Position numbers and translations under genes: made by a program. Below are positions 16,784 to 25,915 of a stretch of 64,000 bases of DNA, piece by piece. The DNA comes from an uncultured Roseburia sp. (lineage in GTDB: Bacteria > Bacillota > Clostridia > Lachnospirales > Lachnospiraceae). The stretch covers positions 1 through 64,000 of the forward strand of contig CANOCV010000012.1 of the NCBI GenBank assembly GCA_947564465.1, in the 5' to 3' direction. Every line of letters starts with the position of its first letter. The stretch's first letter is position 1. The notes under the pieces were generated by a model. It had not been told where the DNA came from. It searched no databases and saw only the letters and a program-made list of their open reading frames with translations.

Positions 16784-18055
16784 TTAACCCTTTACGGAGC
16801 CCGCAAGTCCTTCTACATAATACCTCTGCAGACAGATGAAGAGGATACAAATCGGAATAGATACCAGGACCGCGCCCGCCGCAAATCTCGTGTACCATGT
16901 CTCAATATTTTCCCGGCTTAACATCGTATACAAACCGATCGCGACTGTGTAATGCTCCACATCATCGCCGAGAATCACCTTTGCATAGATAAAATCTGCC
17001 CACGGACCTATAAACGACATCAACACCGTATAGATAATAATCGGCTTTGACAACGGTATCGTAATCCTTGTAAAAATCTGAAATCTTGTGGCGCCGTCTA
17101 TAATCGCCGCCTCGTCTAACGCCCTCGGTATCGTATCAAAAAATCCTTTGGAAATATAATACCCCATTCCCGCACTTGCCGAATATACCATCACAAGAGC
17201 CACAAGCGTCTGGGACAAGCCCATGCCCTTTAAAATATAATACACTGCAATCATTGACATAAAGCCCGGAAACATTCCAAGCACCAACATAACATTCATC
17301 AACGGCTTTCGCGCTGCGAACCGGATTCTTGAAAGCGTATAGGATGTCGACAGCACCAAAAACGTTGATATGACGCAGGAACAAACGGCCACTAACAGCG
17401 TATTCATAAACCACTGTCCAAACTGGAACCGGCTTGTATCCGTAAGCAGCTTCACGTAATTCTTGACGGTAAACGTTTTCGGGAAGAAATACGCTGTATA
17501 AGAACCGCTCTCCTCGCGGAAGGATATCATAATCAGCCATGCAATCGGGAACAGCCATATAACAATCATGATAACCAGGACAATGTAGCCCGTGTCTATC
17601 TTCATAGTGCGCATGGACTGTGCCAGACCGACAAATGCAAGAATCAGATACAGCCAGTATGCTGCGCCAAAGTATTTCACAAGAAAACCGCCGTCAATTA
17701 CAAACGAGGAGGCGTCCATAAACATCTTTCCGGTAAAAAGCGCCACCACCGCCGCTACCGCATGAAACAGATAAACGCCAAAGGATACCCTTACCGCAGC
17801 GCGGCTTGGAAATCTCCAAAGAAGAACCACCAGCGCTGCCATTGCTATCAGCAATACCAGATAGATTACACCGATAACGATTGGCAGCCCATGATCCCAA
17901 TACCGGTACATAGATGCTAAGAAGCGATAGCCGGATAACTTCCCGGTTCCCGGCAAATCGACAAAGGGAAAAAGGAGGACTAGCATCATAAGCAAATTGA
18001 TAACCGGAAGTCTTTTCAATGCTTTTTCGTTTAAACCCATAATTCTTCTCATCAT
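16784..18055 (-). CDS. malG: Maltose-type ABC transporter permease MalG
   Basis: This is an inner permease subunit of a carbohydrate ABC importer. The 423-residue protein is longer than E. coli MalG because of an N-terminal membrane domain of about 130 residues. The core has the family hallmarks YYISKGFFDTIPRALDEAAIIDGA (the EAA loop that contacts the ATPase), IPLSKPIIIYTVLMSF and the C-terminal YVEGLAGSVKG, which is very MalG-like. The start codon overlaps the malF-like stop by four bases (ATGA) and follows AGGAGGG. No ATPase gene is present, so the importer probably uses a shared MsmX-type ATPase encoded elsewhere, as in many Firmicutes. Confidence 0.93.
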   Translation of the reverse strand: MMRRIMGLNEKALKRLPVINLLMMLVLLFPFVDLPGTGKLSGYRFLASMYRYWDHGLPIVIGVIYLVLLIAMAALVVLLWRFPSRAAVRVSFGVYLFHAVAAVVALFTGKMFMDASSFVIDGGFLVKYFGAAYWLYLILAFVGLAQSMRTMKIDTGYIVLVIMIVIWLFPIAWLIMISFREESGSYTAYFFPKTFTVKNYVKLLTDTSRFQFGQWFMNTLLVAVCSCVISTFLVLSTSYTLSRIRFAARKPLMNVMLVLGMFPGFMSMIAVYYILKGMGLSQTLVALVMVYSASAGMGYYISKGFFDTIPRALDEAAIIDGATRFQIFTRITIPLSKPIIIYTVLMSFIGPWADFIYAKVILGDDVEHYTVAIGLYTMLSRENIETWYTRFAAGAVLVSIPICILFICLQRYYVEGLAGSVKG

Positions 18056-19416
18056 TGAAATCCCTCCTCATTTTTGTATGCACCTGTATTTCGGTAAACG
18101 ATCAGCGATAATACCGCCGACATGATAAATATTACAATACCAATCGCGGACGCATAACAGTAGTCTCTGCTGTCCATCGTCAGTTTGTAAAGCCATGTTA
18201 CAAGGATATCCGTCTTTCCCGCGCCCTTAAAGTAATCAAGCGTCGCCGGACCTCCGTCATTTAACAGATAAATAGCATTAAAGTTATTGATGTTACTGAT
18301 AAAATTCGTTACCAGATACGGCGTTGTCACAAACAGCATATAAGGCAGCGTAATTTTAACGAATGTCTGGAACTTGTTTGCCCCGTCTATTGCAGCGCTT
18401 TCGTACAAATCCGACGGTATATTGGTCAAAATTCCGGTCGTTATCAGCATTGTGACCGGTATGCCGATCCACATATTTACGATAATAATGGTTACCTTAG
18501 CCCAAGTGCCTTCCGTCAAAAACGGAAGCGGCGAGGTAATAAATCCAAGATCCTCAAGCAGAACATTGATTGCACCTGATTTTGCCAGCATAACACGCAC
18601 AATCATCAATGTAACGAAGGACGGAACGGCAATTGTGATGACAAACATTGTCCGCCAGAATCCCTTTCCCTTGATTCCCTTGCGGTTAATGATAATTGCA
18701 AGTATCATCCCGCCAAAGTAACAGGTAAAGGTAGAAAACACCGCCCATACGAGCGTCCAGCCCAGCACATGCCAGAAGGTATAAGACATCCCGTTATTAG
18801 AAGTAAACAGCTTCACAAACGTACCGAATCCAACCCAGTCAAACAGGTTTCCCGGAGGCTGATGCTCCATGTCATAATTGGTAAATGCCATCAATATCAT
18901 ATAGGCAAGCGGCACAACTGTGAAAATAACAATTCCCAAAAGCGGAAGCGTCAAAAGCAATTTATGTATTTTAGAATCGAATAACGATTTTATATCCTCA
19001 ATAACCCCCGGTATTACAGCGCCCTTTTCCTTCAAGCGCTGAGCCTCAAATGCGGAATAAAGATTCGACAGCCAGACCATGATAAAACCGGCAATCACAA
19101 AAAGCGTCACTACTCCGCCAAGCAGCATCAGCATAGAGTTATCTCCCAAAGACACATCATAAATCCCGGTTTCCTCATTAAAAACCATTCCCTGCTGATT
19201 CGTTCCCAATGTAATAAAATTTGCAAGATTAGCGCCGCCCTTTACAATCATAAACGCGATAAAAGCGACTTCAAACAACAGATAAATAAATCCCCTTACG
19301 AGCCTTCCCCTCGCCATGTCCGAAAAACCCATAATAAGACAGGAAAGTCTCGTCTTTGTGTCGCTCTCCCTTAAAATGTGAACGACAGAATTTTTCTTTT
19401 CTTTGCTCTTGTTCAT
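18052..19416 (-). CDS. malF: Maltose-type ABC transporter permease MalF
   Basis: This is the partner permease subunit. The 454-residue protein has about eight membrane helices, including an N-terminal pair preceded by a charged cytoplasmic stretch. The MalF-like core reads NMWIGIPVTMLITTGILTNI, then the EAA loop LYESAAIDGANKFQTF, then FNAIYLLNDGGPA, all close to MalF/GanP proteins. I start at MNKSKEKKNS (ATG 19414-19416), which follows GGAGGGACAG; the frame extends further upstream without a better site. It lies 83 bases after the binding-protein gene and overlaps malG by four bases. Maltodextrin import is inferred from family resemblance and the linked alpha-glucosidase. Confidence 0.93.
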   Translation of the reverse strand: MNKSKEKKNSVVHILRESDTKTRLSCLIMGFSDMARGRLVRGFIYLLFEVAFIAFMIVKGGANLANFITLGTNQQGMVFNEETGIYDVSLGDNSMLMLLGGVVTLFVIAGFIMVWLSNLYSAFEAQRLKEKGAVIPGVIEDIKSLFDSKIHKLLLTLPLLGIVIFTVVPLAYMILMAFTNYDMEHQPPGNLFDWVGFGTFVKLFTSNNGMSYTFWHVLGWTLVWAVFSTFTCYFGGMILAIIINRKGIKGKGFWRTMFVITIAVPSFVTLMIVRVMLAKSGAINVLLEDLGFITSPLPFLTEGTWAKVTIIIVNMWIGIPVTMLITTGILTNIPSDLYESAAIDGANKFQTFVKITLPYMLFVTTPYLVTNFISNINNFNAIYLLNDGGPATLDYFKGAGKTDILVTWLYKLTMDSRDYCYASAIGIVIFIMSAVLSLIVYRNTGAYKNEEGFQ

Positions 19417-19499
19417 ATCTGTCCCTCCGGACGAAGTTTTTATGAGGAGCGGAAAGGCGTATCCTTTCCGCTCCATATTTCATTGCTGCACCAGTAACA

Positions 19500-20828
19500 T
19501 TACTCTTCTGTATCTCCTGTAGCAACTGTCGCCAAAAATCCTTCCACCATTGCGTCTAAGCTCTCCTGAAGATTTGTCTCCGTAATGTCCTTATTGATAA
19601 TCCCCGCACCGAAAGCCGCGGCCGGATCCCAATACGCATTCAGCTGAGAAGTCGTCGGGTTCGGTGTAGAATAATTTGTCTGTAATACCAGGGCTGCCAC
19701 TGCTTTATTCGCCGCTACATCCGCATTCTCCGTCAATGCCGGAATTGTAGGCGCCGTAGAATTCACCTTCTGGAATCTTAATAACTGACACTCTTCTCCG
19801 CCAAGCCATTCTGCCAGCTCCTGTGCAGCCTTCGGCTGCGCGGTCGCGCTGTTTACGCCGTATGCTTTGTAATCGGCAAAGTTGCTTAACTGGTAATCCG
19901 TCCCGTCAATATTAATGGTCGGAAGCTTACATGCCGCGTAATTTTCACCGTAATACTCCTGTGCGGACTCTGCCGACCATGTACCGGAACAGAAAGCCGC
20001 AAGCTTGCTCTCGGAAGCAAGGGAACCTGCAAGTCCGTCGGAATCCTCAACATACTTCGGATTGTTCGCAAGATTCAAAACATACTGCGCCGCCTTTAAG
20101 CCGTTTTCATCATTCCATGAGCAGGCTGTCGGATCATCTCCATTCTCTCCGTAAAGCGTTCCGCCGTTGGCATAGAAAAATGCCTCTATGTACCAGGAAT
20201 TTGATATTGTACAGGAGAAATTATACATATCGTCTCCCAAATCCTTTGCCATCATGGTATCTAAGGACTTCACGTCATCTTCTGTATATTTACTGCTGTC
20301 ATAATACATAAACCAGGAATTCGGCGTTACCGGAATTCCATACAGCTCATCTCCCAGCGTACACGCCTTAACGGCGCCCTCGCCGTGAAGCGACTTCACT
20401 GCATCTGCATCCACGGTAATCGGGTAAATCAATCCGGCCTCCACCAGCTCCGCAATACCGCCTGACGGATAGAGAAATACGTCCGCAGCCACCGTATTAT
20501 CCTTTTTCATTGCATCAATAGAATCATCCACGCCCATAACGGAAACATCAAATGTAAGGTTGTATTCCGGATGCTTTTCGGCAAACATGTCACACATCTC
20601 CTTTGTAACATCCTGCTCCTCCTCCGGCGTCCATACCTTTAAGGCTACATCCGTCGTCTCATCCCCGCCGTCTTTTTCGGTTGATGCCTTATTTTCCTTG
20701 TCATCACTGTTTGCCTTGGCGTCACTGTTTGCCTTCGCATCATTCCCATTGTTACTTCCGCACCCTGCCAGGGCTGCCGTAGTCATTGCCAATGCCATTG
20801 TCAAAGCTAAAACTTTCTTCTTCATCAT
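19500..20828 (-). CDS. malE: Maltose/maltodextrin-type solute-binding lipoprotein
   Basis: This is the extracellular sugar-binding component of the importer. The 442-residue protein starts with a lipoprotein signal ending LAGC, so the cysteine at about residue 22 should carry the lipid anchor. A linker of short repeats (NDAKANSDAKANSDDKENK) follows, then a family 1 solute-binding domain with features of MalE such as ELVEAGLIYPI, YGIPVTPNSWFMYYDSS, AAFCSGTWSAES and ELAEWLGGEECQ. The start follows AAGGAGGATC. It heads malE-malF-malG and has the strongest operator region in the window: three palindromes between promoter and start codon. Substrate is inferred. Confidence 0.92.
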   Translation of the reverse strand: MMKKKVLALTMALAMTTAALAGCGSNNGNDAKANSDAKANSDDKENKASTEKDGGDETTDVALKVWTPEEEQDVTKEMCDMFAEKHPEYNLTFDVSVMGVDDSIDAMKKDNTVAADVFLYPSGGIAELVEAGLIYPITVDADAVKSLHGEGAVKACTLGDELYGIPVTPNSWFMYYDSSKYTEDDVKSLDTMMAKDLGDDMYNFSCTISNSWYIEAFFYANGGTLYGENGDDPTACSWNDENGLKAAQYVLNLANNPKYVEDSDGLAGSLASESKLAAFCSGTWSAESAQEYYGENYAACKLPTINIDGTDYQLSNFADYKAYGVNSATAQPKAAQELAEWLGGEECQLLRFQKVNSTAPTIPALTENADVAANKAVAALVLQTNYSTPNPTTSQLNAYWDPAAAFGAGIINKDITETNLQESLDAMVEGFLATVATGDTEE

Positions 20829-20872
20829 AAAGATCCTCCTTGTTTAACTATACCATAATATATCGACTCTTT

Positions 20873-20886
20873 GTTAACCGGTTTGA
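20873..20886. promoter_or_regulatory. LacI-type operator, third site in the malE leader
   Basis: GTTAACCGGTTTGA matches the consensus palindrome at 11 of 14 positions. Its centre lies about 44 bases from the next operator. Confidence 0.55.
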
Positions 20887-20916
20887 TTTTATTACCTTCT
20901 CGTAGTTAATTCTTTG

Positions 20917-20930
20917 GTTAATCGGTTAAC
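20917..20930. promoter_or_regulatory. LacI-type operator, second site in the malE leader
   Basis: GTTAATCGGTTAAC, one base from the perfect palindrome at 20963. Its centre is about 46 bases from that site, a little over four helical turns. Confidence 0.7.
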
Positions 20931-20962
20931 TATCAGTGGTAAAATAATCCGGTTTTTTGTAT

Positions 20963-20976
20963 GTTAACCGGTTAAC
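20963..20976. promoter_or_regulatory. LacI-type operator at the malE start site
   Basis: GTTAACCGGTTAAC is a perfect 14-base palindrome placed seven bases downstream of the -10 box, over the expected start of transcription. Confidence 0.85.
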
Positions 20977-20983
20977 TATATTT

Positions 20984-21012
20984 AGCATACACTGTGCAGC
21001 CGTTTCTGTCAA
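20984..21012 (-). promoter_or_regulatory. Sigma-A promoter of malEFG
   Basis: TTGACA (21007-21012), a 17-base spacer and TATGCT (20984-20989) on the minus strand. It lies between the stop of the chemotaxis receptor gene and malE. Confidence 0.85.
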
Positions 21013-21030
21013 CCAATTTTGACACTTTCG

Positions 21031-23148
21031 TTAATTTGCGAAAATATTTTTCTTTCTTTTTGTGTACTTTTGCATATTTTCTTGGCGGTCAGTCTCTACC
21101 ACGAACCTTCCGATCGCGGCATTTAATTTCTCGGCCTGCGACAGCATCTCCTCCGATGCTTCATGCAATATTCTTGCCTCCGACGACTGGTTTTCCGTGG
21201 TCTGATAAACTTCCGAAGACGAGGCGCTGGTCTGCTCGGACACGGAAGAAATACTTATAATTGCCTCCTCCGTTGTATTGCGCGCGCTCTCCATACTCTC
21301 TATGTATTCTAAAATTTCTTTTACCTTTGCCATCAAAATCCCGGTCTGATGATCCATCTGCCGGAAAGAATCGGCTGTCTGTCTGACCGCTTCCTGCTGC
21401 TGCGACACACTTTCACACGCCTGGTCCACAGACTCACATGCCTGTACGGTTTTCGCGGTAATCTCCCCGATAATATCACGGATCTCTCCCGCCGACTGCA
21501 TCGACTGATCCGCCAGCTTGCGAATTTCATCCGCCACTACCGCAAATCCTTTTCCCGCTTCCCCCGCACGCGCCGCTTCGATGGACGCGTTCAGGGATAA
21601 CAGATTTGTCTGTCCCGCAATATCATCTATGGTATCAATAATCAGCCCAATATCACCGATTTTTTCCTGGAGAAGCTGCATCGTTAAGGTAACCTGACTC
21701 ATCATCTGCGTTGTCTCGCCCGTTCTGTCGTTTAAGCTCTGCATCGTTGAAATTCCCGCATTAATTGCGCCCACTGTACAATCCGTGGCATTCCCGATAC
21801 TTGCCGTATTTTCATTGACGCTTGCAAATTTACCGGACAAGATCTGCATCTGTGAAAGACTGTTGCTGGAATTTTCATCTAAAAGCTCTACCCCCGCCTC
21901 AATCTCTTTAATCGAAAACCGGATACTTTCCGTGGAATCCACGAATTTTCCGACGGCAAGCGTCACATCGTTTACGTCACGGAGCAGCTCGTTACCCACG
22001 TTTCGCGCCTCTTCAATCAGACCGCGCACATTCTCCGTCATGTGGTTTAATTCCTTTGCAAGGATTCCCAGTTCATCTTTTCTCCTGCTTTTGAGATAAA
22101 TTGTCAAATCTCCTGCGGCAATTTTCTGTAACTGCCTGTTAATCCGAAAAATGCCTGTTCCTATGCTCCTCGCAAAGATGCTTCCGATAAAAATTGCCAG
22201 CACGCAGGCAACGCAGACCAACGCTATCGTAATATTTTTTATCACGGCCGTCTGCTTCGTCAAATTATCTCTCGGAATCAGCGTACAGACACGGATTCCA
22301 AGCTCTCCCACCGGAGCCGTAATCGCAAGGCAGGTCTCCCCCTCATATTTTTGGTAAACAACCTCGCTGTCCTCACTCTGCTTTATCTCCGAAAAAATAC
22401 CGTGATTCTCGATAAAGCTTTCCCCGTTATAGACAAGCTCCGTTCCATCCTCTGAGACAATCCCCACAAGGCTCCCGTCTCCGAAATCCAGTCTCTCCAA
22501 AACCGAAGACACTGTTTTTTTACTGATATCTGCAAGAACAACCGTATTGCTGTCCGAAAACGCCCTTCCTACCCGAAATATGTATTCTTTCTCCTTATCG
22601 CCGAGCAGTGCGTCACTCTCTTTGTCCATTCCGAACCAGTGATACTTTTCTTTATCCGCCAAAAGCGCCTGTCCCTCCCACGCTTCGATGAACGCTTCAT
22701 ATACGCCTTCCTCCGCCAATTCCACGGTGGAAATCGACTTGTTGTCTCCCGAAATAATATACAAATCATTTAAACGTTCATCTGTCCAGACCTTCTTTTT
22801 CGTCTCCGTCACTTTTGCGTTAAAATACTGCACCTCCTTTGTCTTTGAAAGCGCATAGATTCCTCCCAGATAGTCCGAAAGATCCCCGTCTGTATAGTAT
22901 TCGTCCACCAGCGACTCAACCGCCCCAAACTCCGACTGATAATATGCCGACATCATATCCAGCGTCTGGCGCATGTTCTCCTCACTGTTTTGGATTACAA
23001 TGGACGACGCTCTTGTGTAACTGATAATCCCAAGCAATACCATGCAGACAACCGGCACCATAAATGCGATAAGCAGCTTAAACTGAATGCTGTGAATACC
23101 CAGATGGTTTTTTGACCGTATTTTGTTTTTCTTTTTCTTCAAATCCAA
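21031..23148 (-). CDS. Methyl-accepting chemotaxis protein
   Basis: This is a membrane receptor that controls the CheA kinase and thus flagellar rotation. The 705-residue protein has a first membrane helix (about 24-46), an extracellular sensor of about 250 residues that resembles a dCache fold, a second helix near residues 300-322, a HAMP domain, and a long cytoplasmic signalling domain. The hairpin tip [35 protein letters not shown] is split here only for identification: [20 protein letters not shown] and [18 protein letters not shown] are nearly invariant. The start is a TTG (23148 or, two codons later, 23142) after GAGAGAGG. It follows the GH31 gene by 21 bases and is probably co-transcribed with it. 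Confidence 0.93.
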   Translation of the reverse strand: MDLKKKKNKIRSKNHLGIHSIQFKLLIAFMVPVVCMVLLGIISYTRASSIVIQNSEENMRQTLDMMSAYYQSEFGAVESLVDEYYTDGDLSDYLGGIYALSKTKEVQYFNAKVTETKKKVWTDERLNDLYIISGDNKSISTVELAEEGVYEAFIEAWEGQALLADKEKYHWFGMDKESDALLGDKEKEYIFRVGRAFSDSNTVVLADISKKTVSSVLERLDFGDGSLVGIVSEDGTELVYNGESFIENHGIFSEIKQSEDSEVVYQKYEGETCLAITAPVGELGIRVCTLIPRDNLTKQTAVIKNITIALVCVACVLAIFIGSIFARSIGTGIFRINRQLQKIAAGDLTIYLKSRRKDELGILAKELNHMTENVRGLIEEARNVGNELLRDVNDVTLAVGKFVDSTESIRFSIKEIEAGVELLDENSSNSLSQMQILSGKFASVNENTASIGNATDCTVGAINAGISTMQSLNDRTGETTQMMSQVTLTMQLLQEKIGDIGLIIDTIDDIAGQTNLLSLNASIEAARAGEAGKGFAVVADEIRKLADQSMQSAGEIRDIIGEITAKTVQACESVDQACESVSQQQEAVRQTADSFRQMDHQTGILMAKVKEILEYIESMESARNTTEEAIISISSVSEQTSASSSEVYQTTENQSSEARILHEASEEMLSQAEKLNAAIGRFVVETDRQENMQKYTKRKKNIFAN

Positions 23149-23169
23149 CGCCTCTCTCTCTTTGGAATG

Positions 23170-25548
23170 TTAATCCATGAATACCTCTAAAAGCGCTCCC
23201 GTCAATTCCTTTCTTAATCCAAGAGTATGCAGTTCTCCCAGAATAACCGATGTCTTATCTTTGCTGTTGACTAATTCATATATTTCCTTTTTCAAATCAT
23301 ACGCAATCTGCGCCCTGTCCAGAATTTCAAATACCTTCTCCGAAACCTTATCGGAAGGAATTTCACCCGATGATTCCAAACATATCTCTATGTCCTTACG
23401 CCCCGTTCCCTCATCCAGGCTTAACGTAAATACATGCCGCTTCTCATCATACGCCTGACGGAAGGAAACCTCCCTGCCGCCGCATAGCGCCTGAAGCTGC
23501 CGCGGCCTTTCTACTCCGTAAAAATGCAGCGTATATTTCCTATCCTGCGGCAGTATATGATCTCTATCCTCCGCCGTAATGATTAGCCTTGCCTTAGCCC
23601 CCGCCTCAAATACGAACTTCGTAAAGGCGCTGCTGCATTCCTCCATCCCGGCCGTAAGCAGATTATCCTCATACATCGTAAACTCACCCGATGCTCCGTT
23701 GAATACGCATACCTCAAGCGCTTTCGGATTTGCGGCGCTGTTTTCAATACAAGCCTCTGCCGTAAGCGGAAGTATGCTTCCCGCAGCCGCAAGAACCGGT
23801 ATGTTTTCCAATCCCCGATATAAGCTTAAACTGCGGTTCCCCCGATACACATCCCCGGTAAACAGATCGTACCATGTCCCTTGCGGCAGCCAGGCTGCAA
23901 ACTCCGCCAGACGTGTTTCTTCATCCATCGGTTTTGTAATGGGGCATACAATCAGATTTGTCCCAAAGTAATATTCATTCTTTACCCGATATGCCATTTC
24001 ACACTCCGGATTTCTGTAATACATTGGCTCTGTCAGCATTTCTCCCTCATGAAAACAGCGGTAGTTCATCGTATACAAATACGGTATCAGCTGATGCCTG
24101 AGTCTGAGATAACGCTTCAAAATTCCCCCTATATGGGAATTATACGCCCATGGCTCTTTGACAAAAAACGGATTATCGGAGCTGTGGATACGCATAATCG
24201 GCGAAAACACGCCAAACTGTACCCAGCGCACAAACATCTCGTCGCTTTTCGTCCCGTGCATATGCCCGCCTATGTCATGGCTCCACCAACCATAGCCCGC
24301 ATTACTTGCCGTCGCCGTAAAATACGGCTGAAAATCGAGCGATTCCCAGGTTGCAAAGGTGTCGCCGGAGAATCCGATCGGATAGCGGTGGCTGCCCAAT
24401 CCCGCATAGCGCGAAAAGGTCAGAGGCACTCTGCCGTCCCTGCCGCTGTCAAGATAGTGACAGTGATTTAAAATAAACAGCGGATCATATCCCTTCTTTT
24501 TGCTTCCGCCCTTCTGCTGCCAGTCTACCCACCAAAAATCCACACCGATTTCTTCATTCGGATGATGCAGATACTTAAAATACGCCTCTAAAAACTTTGG
24601 ATCGGAAACATCAAAATCTATCTTCTCTTCCTGTCCAATATTCACTCCCAGGGCCTTTGCCATCTCCTCATATGCCTCCTCACAGGCCCGTACCCCTTCC
24701 GCCGGATGTACATTTAACGTAACGTGCATACCGTTATCGTGCAGATACTTTAAGAAACGCTTCGGGTTCTCAAAATATCTTTTGTTCCATGTATACCCTG
24801 TCCAGCCGCTCCCATACTTCGGGTCTATCTTGGTCACATGCCAGTCCATATCCAAAACAGCGATAGAAAACGGCACGCGCTCCGCGGCGAAGCGTTCTAA
24901 CAGCGCATGATAACTCTCCTCCGTATACGGATGGAATCTGCTCCACCAGTTTCCAAGGACATACCTTGGAAGCAGCGGCGTTCTTCCGCTCAAGTGAAAG
25001 AAATCTTTTAAGCAGCTTTTATATTCCCGGCCGTAACCGAAGTAATAGAGATCAACTCCGCCCTGTTCCCTTGGTTCTACCCATCCGTTTTCTAAAAGAA
25101 TACAGGATCTGCTGTCATCAATTACGGAAAAGCCGTTTGATGAGATAAGTCCTTCCTCTAACTCAATCGCTCCGTCAGCCTCATCCAATGTACGCGCCGT
25201 TCCACCCAGTGTAGAAATCTTATCGCCGTAATACCAAACGCTGTGATATGCGCTGAAGTTTCCGCGCAGATGAATACTCAAGCTGTTTTCCTCAAATTTT
25301 CCTCCATTGTATACAAGCCTTAGATGCTTCGTAATAATTTCCAATCCGCTCCCATTTTGAACCACGCGGTAATCCGGCACGTCAAAATTGCGGTTTATAG
25401 CCATCTGTGTCGCCCTGTCCTCAAAGTTTCCGTCTTCACTGTACTCTATGCGGATCAATCTTGAGGTCAGCACTGTAAATCGATAATTCTCTCCCGCACA
25501 GACCGCGCCCGCATTTGCTTTTGGCTGCATTTTTAATTTATACTCCAT
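23170..25548 (-). CDS. GH31 family alpha-glucosidase
   Basis: This enzyme hydrolyses terminal alpha-linked glucose (or, in some relatives, xylose) from oligosaccharides. There is no signal peptide, so it should act in the cytoplasm on imported sugars. The product is about 792 residues: an N-terminal beta domain, the catalytic barrel with VLDMDWH, the nucleophile Asp (about 342) in WWVDWQ, the acid/base Asp (about 396) in FSGDTFATWESL, and GGHMHG, then C-terminal beta domains. I start at MEYKLKMQPK (ATG 25546-25548) after AAAGAGGAAAAAC. The promoter carries a LacI-type operator. A chemotaxis receptor gene follows. Substrate specificity within GH31 is not certain. Confidence 0.92.
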   Translation of the reverse strand: MEYKLKMQPKANAGAVCAGENYRFTVLTSRLIRIEYSEDGNFEDRATQMAINRNFDVPDYRVVQNGSGLEIITKHLRLVYNGGKFEENSLSIHLRGNFSAYHSVWYYGDKISTLGGTARTLDEADGAIELEEGLISSNGFSVIDDSRSCILLENGWVEPREQGGVDLYYFGYGREYKSCLKDFFHLSGRTPLLPRYVLGNWWSRFHPYTEESYHALLERFAAERVPFSIAVLDMDWHVTKIDPKYGSGWTGYTWNKRYFENPKRFLKYLHDNGMHVTLNVHPAEGVRACEEAYEEMAKALGVNIGQEEKIDFDVSDPKFLEAYFKYLHHPNEEIGVDFWWVDWQQKGGSKKKGYDPLFILNHCHYLDSGRDGRVPLTFSRYAGLGSHRYPIGFSGDTFATWESLDFQPYFTATASNAGYGWWSHDIGGHMHGTKSDEMFVRWVQFGVFSPIMRIHSSDNPFFVKEPWAYNSHIGGILKRYLRLRHQLIPYLYTMNYRCFHEGEMLTEPMYYRNPECEMAYRVKNEYYFGTNLIVCPITKPMDEETRLAEFAAWLPQGTWYDLFTGDVYRGNRSLSLYRGLENIPVLAAAGSILPLTAEACIENSAANPKALEVCVFNGASGEFTMYEDNLLTAGMEECSSAFTKFVFEAGAKARLIITAEDRDHILPQDRKYTLHFYGVERPRQLQALCGGREVSFRQAYDEKRHVFTLSLDEGTGRKDIEICLESSGEIPSDKVSEKVFEILDRAQIAYDLKKEIYELVNSKDKTSVILGELHTLGLRKELTGALLEVFMD

Positions 25549-25690
25549 ATGTTTTTCCTCTTTCATGATAAAGCTTTATATAAACATTCGGCGTACGCAA
25601 AAAAGTCCTCCACCCCTCCTCATCGAAACTGAAATTTCCGTTTAGATTTTGTGCAGGAATTAAATTCTGGCAATATCCTTCTATCTTCAT
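25538..25690 (-). CDS. Possible 50-codon leader ORF of the GH31 operon
   Basis: An ATG frame in the long leader of the GH31 mRNA runs for 50 codons, begins MKIEGYCQNL and ends ERGKTYGV. Its stop codon overlaps the first codons of the glucosidase gene, a layout that fits translational coupling. The Shine-Dalgarno site (GGAAG, close to the ATG) is poor. An uninterrupted frame of this length occurs by chance fairly often, and I do not recognise the peptide. It may be a leader peptide, a remnant of an upstream gene, or nothing. Confidence 0.3.
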   Translation of the reverse strand: MKIEGYCQNLIPAQNLNGNFSFDEEGWRTFLRTPNVYIKLYHERGKTYGV

Positions 25691-25731
25691 TAACTTCCAG
25701 TCCAAGGAAATACCCCCATTTGCGCCCGAAA

Positions 25732-25745
25732 GTTAACCGATTAAC
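25732..25745. promoter_or_regulatory. LacI-type operator of the GH31 operon
   Basis: GTTAACCGATTAAC differs by one base from the perfect palindrome upstream of malE and lies eight bases downstream of the -10 box. It links the glucosidase and chemotaxis receptor to the same repressor. Confidence 0.8.
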
Positions 25746-25753
25746 CTGTTTTT

Positions 25754-25782
25754 AAAATAACACGAAGCCGGCAAAAAGTCAA
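25754..25782 (-). promoter_or_regulatory. Sigma-A promoter of the GH31-chemoreceptor operon
   Basis: TTGACT (25777-25782), a 17-base spacer and TATTTT (25754-25759) on the minus strand. The leader to the glucosidase start is about 200 bases. The rest of the 367-base gap before the divergent response regulator is A/T-rich, with no clear promoter for that gene. Confidence 0.75.
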
Positions 25783-25915
25783 GAAGGGATTCATTTGCTA
25801 ACCGTTCGTTGCTATTTTTAATATTTATATATATAATTAGGTAAAATAACTCTTAAATACTTAGTGTACTGTATCACTGATAATTAGCGACAAAACGAAG
25901 TAAGCGGGGTACAAC

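Noticed and set aside
16699..25745. Reading the GTTAACCGGTTAAC palindromes as CcpA catabolite-response elements
   Set aside because: The symmetric 14-base core is longer and spaced differently from the CcpA consensus, and it is repeated next to the promoter of a local LacI-family gene, so a dedicated repressor explains it better.
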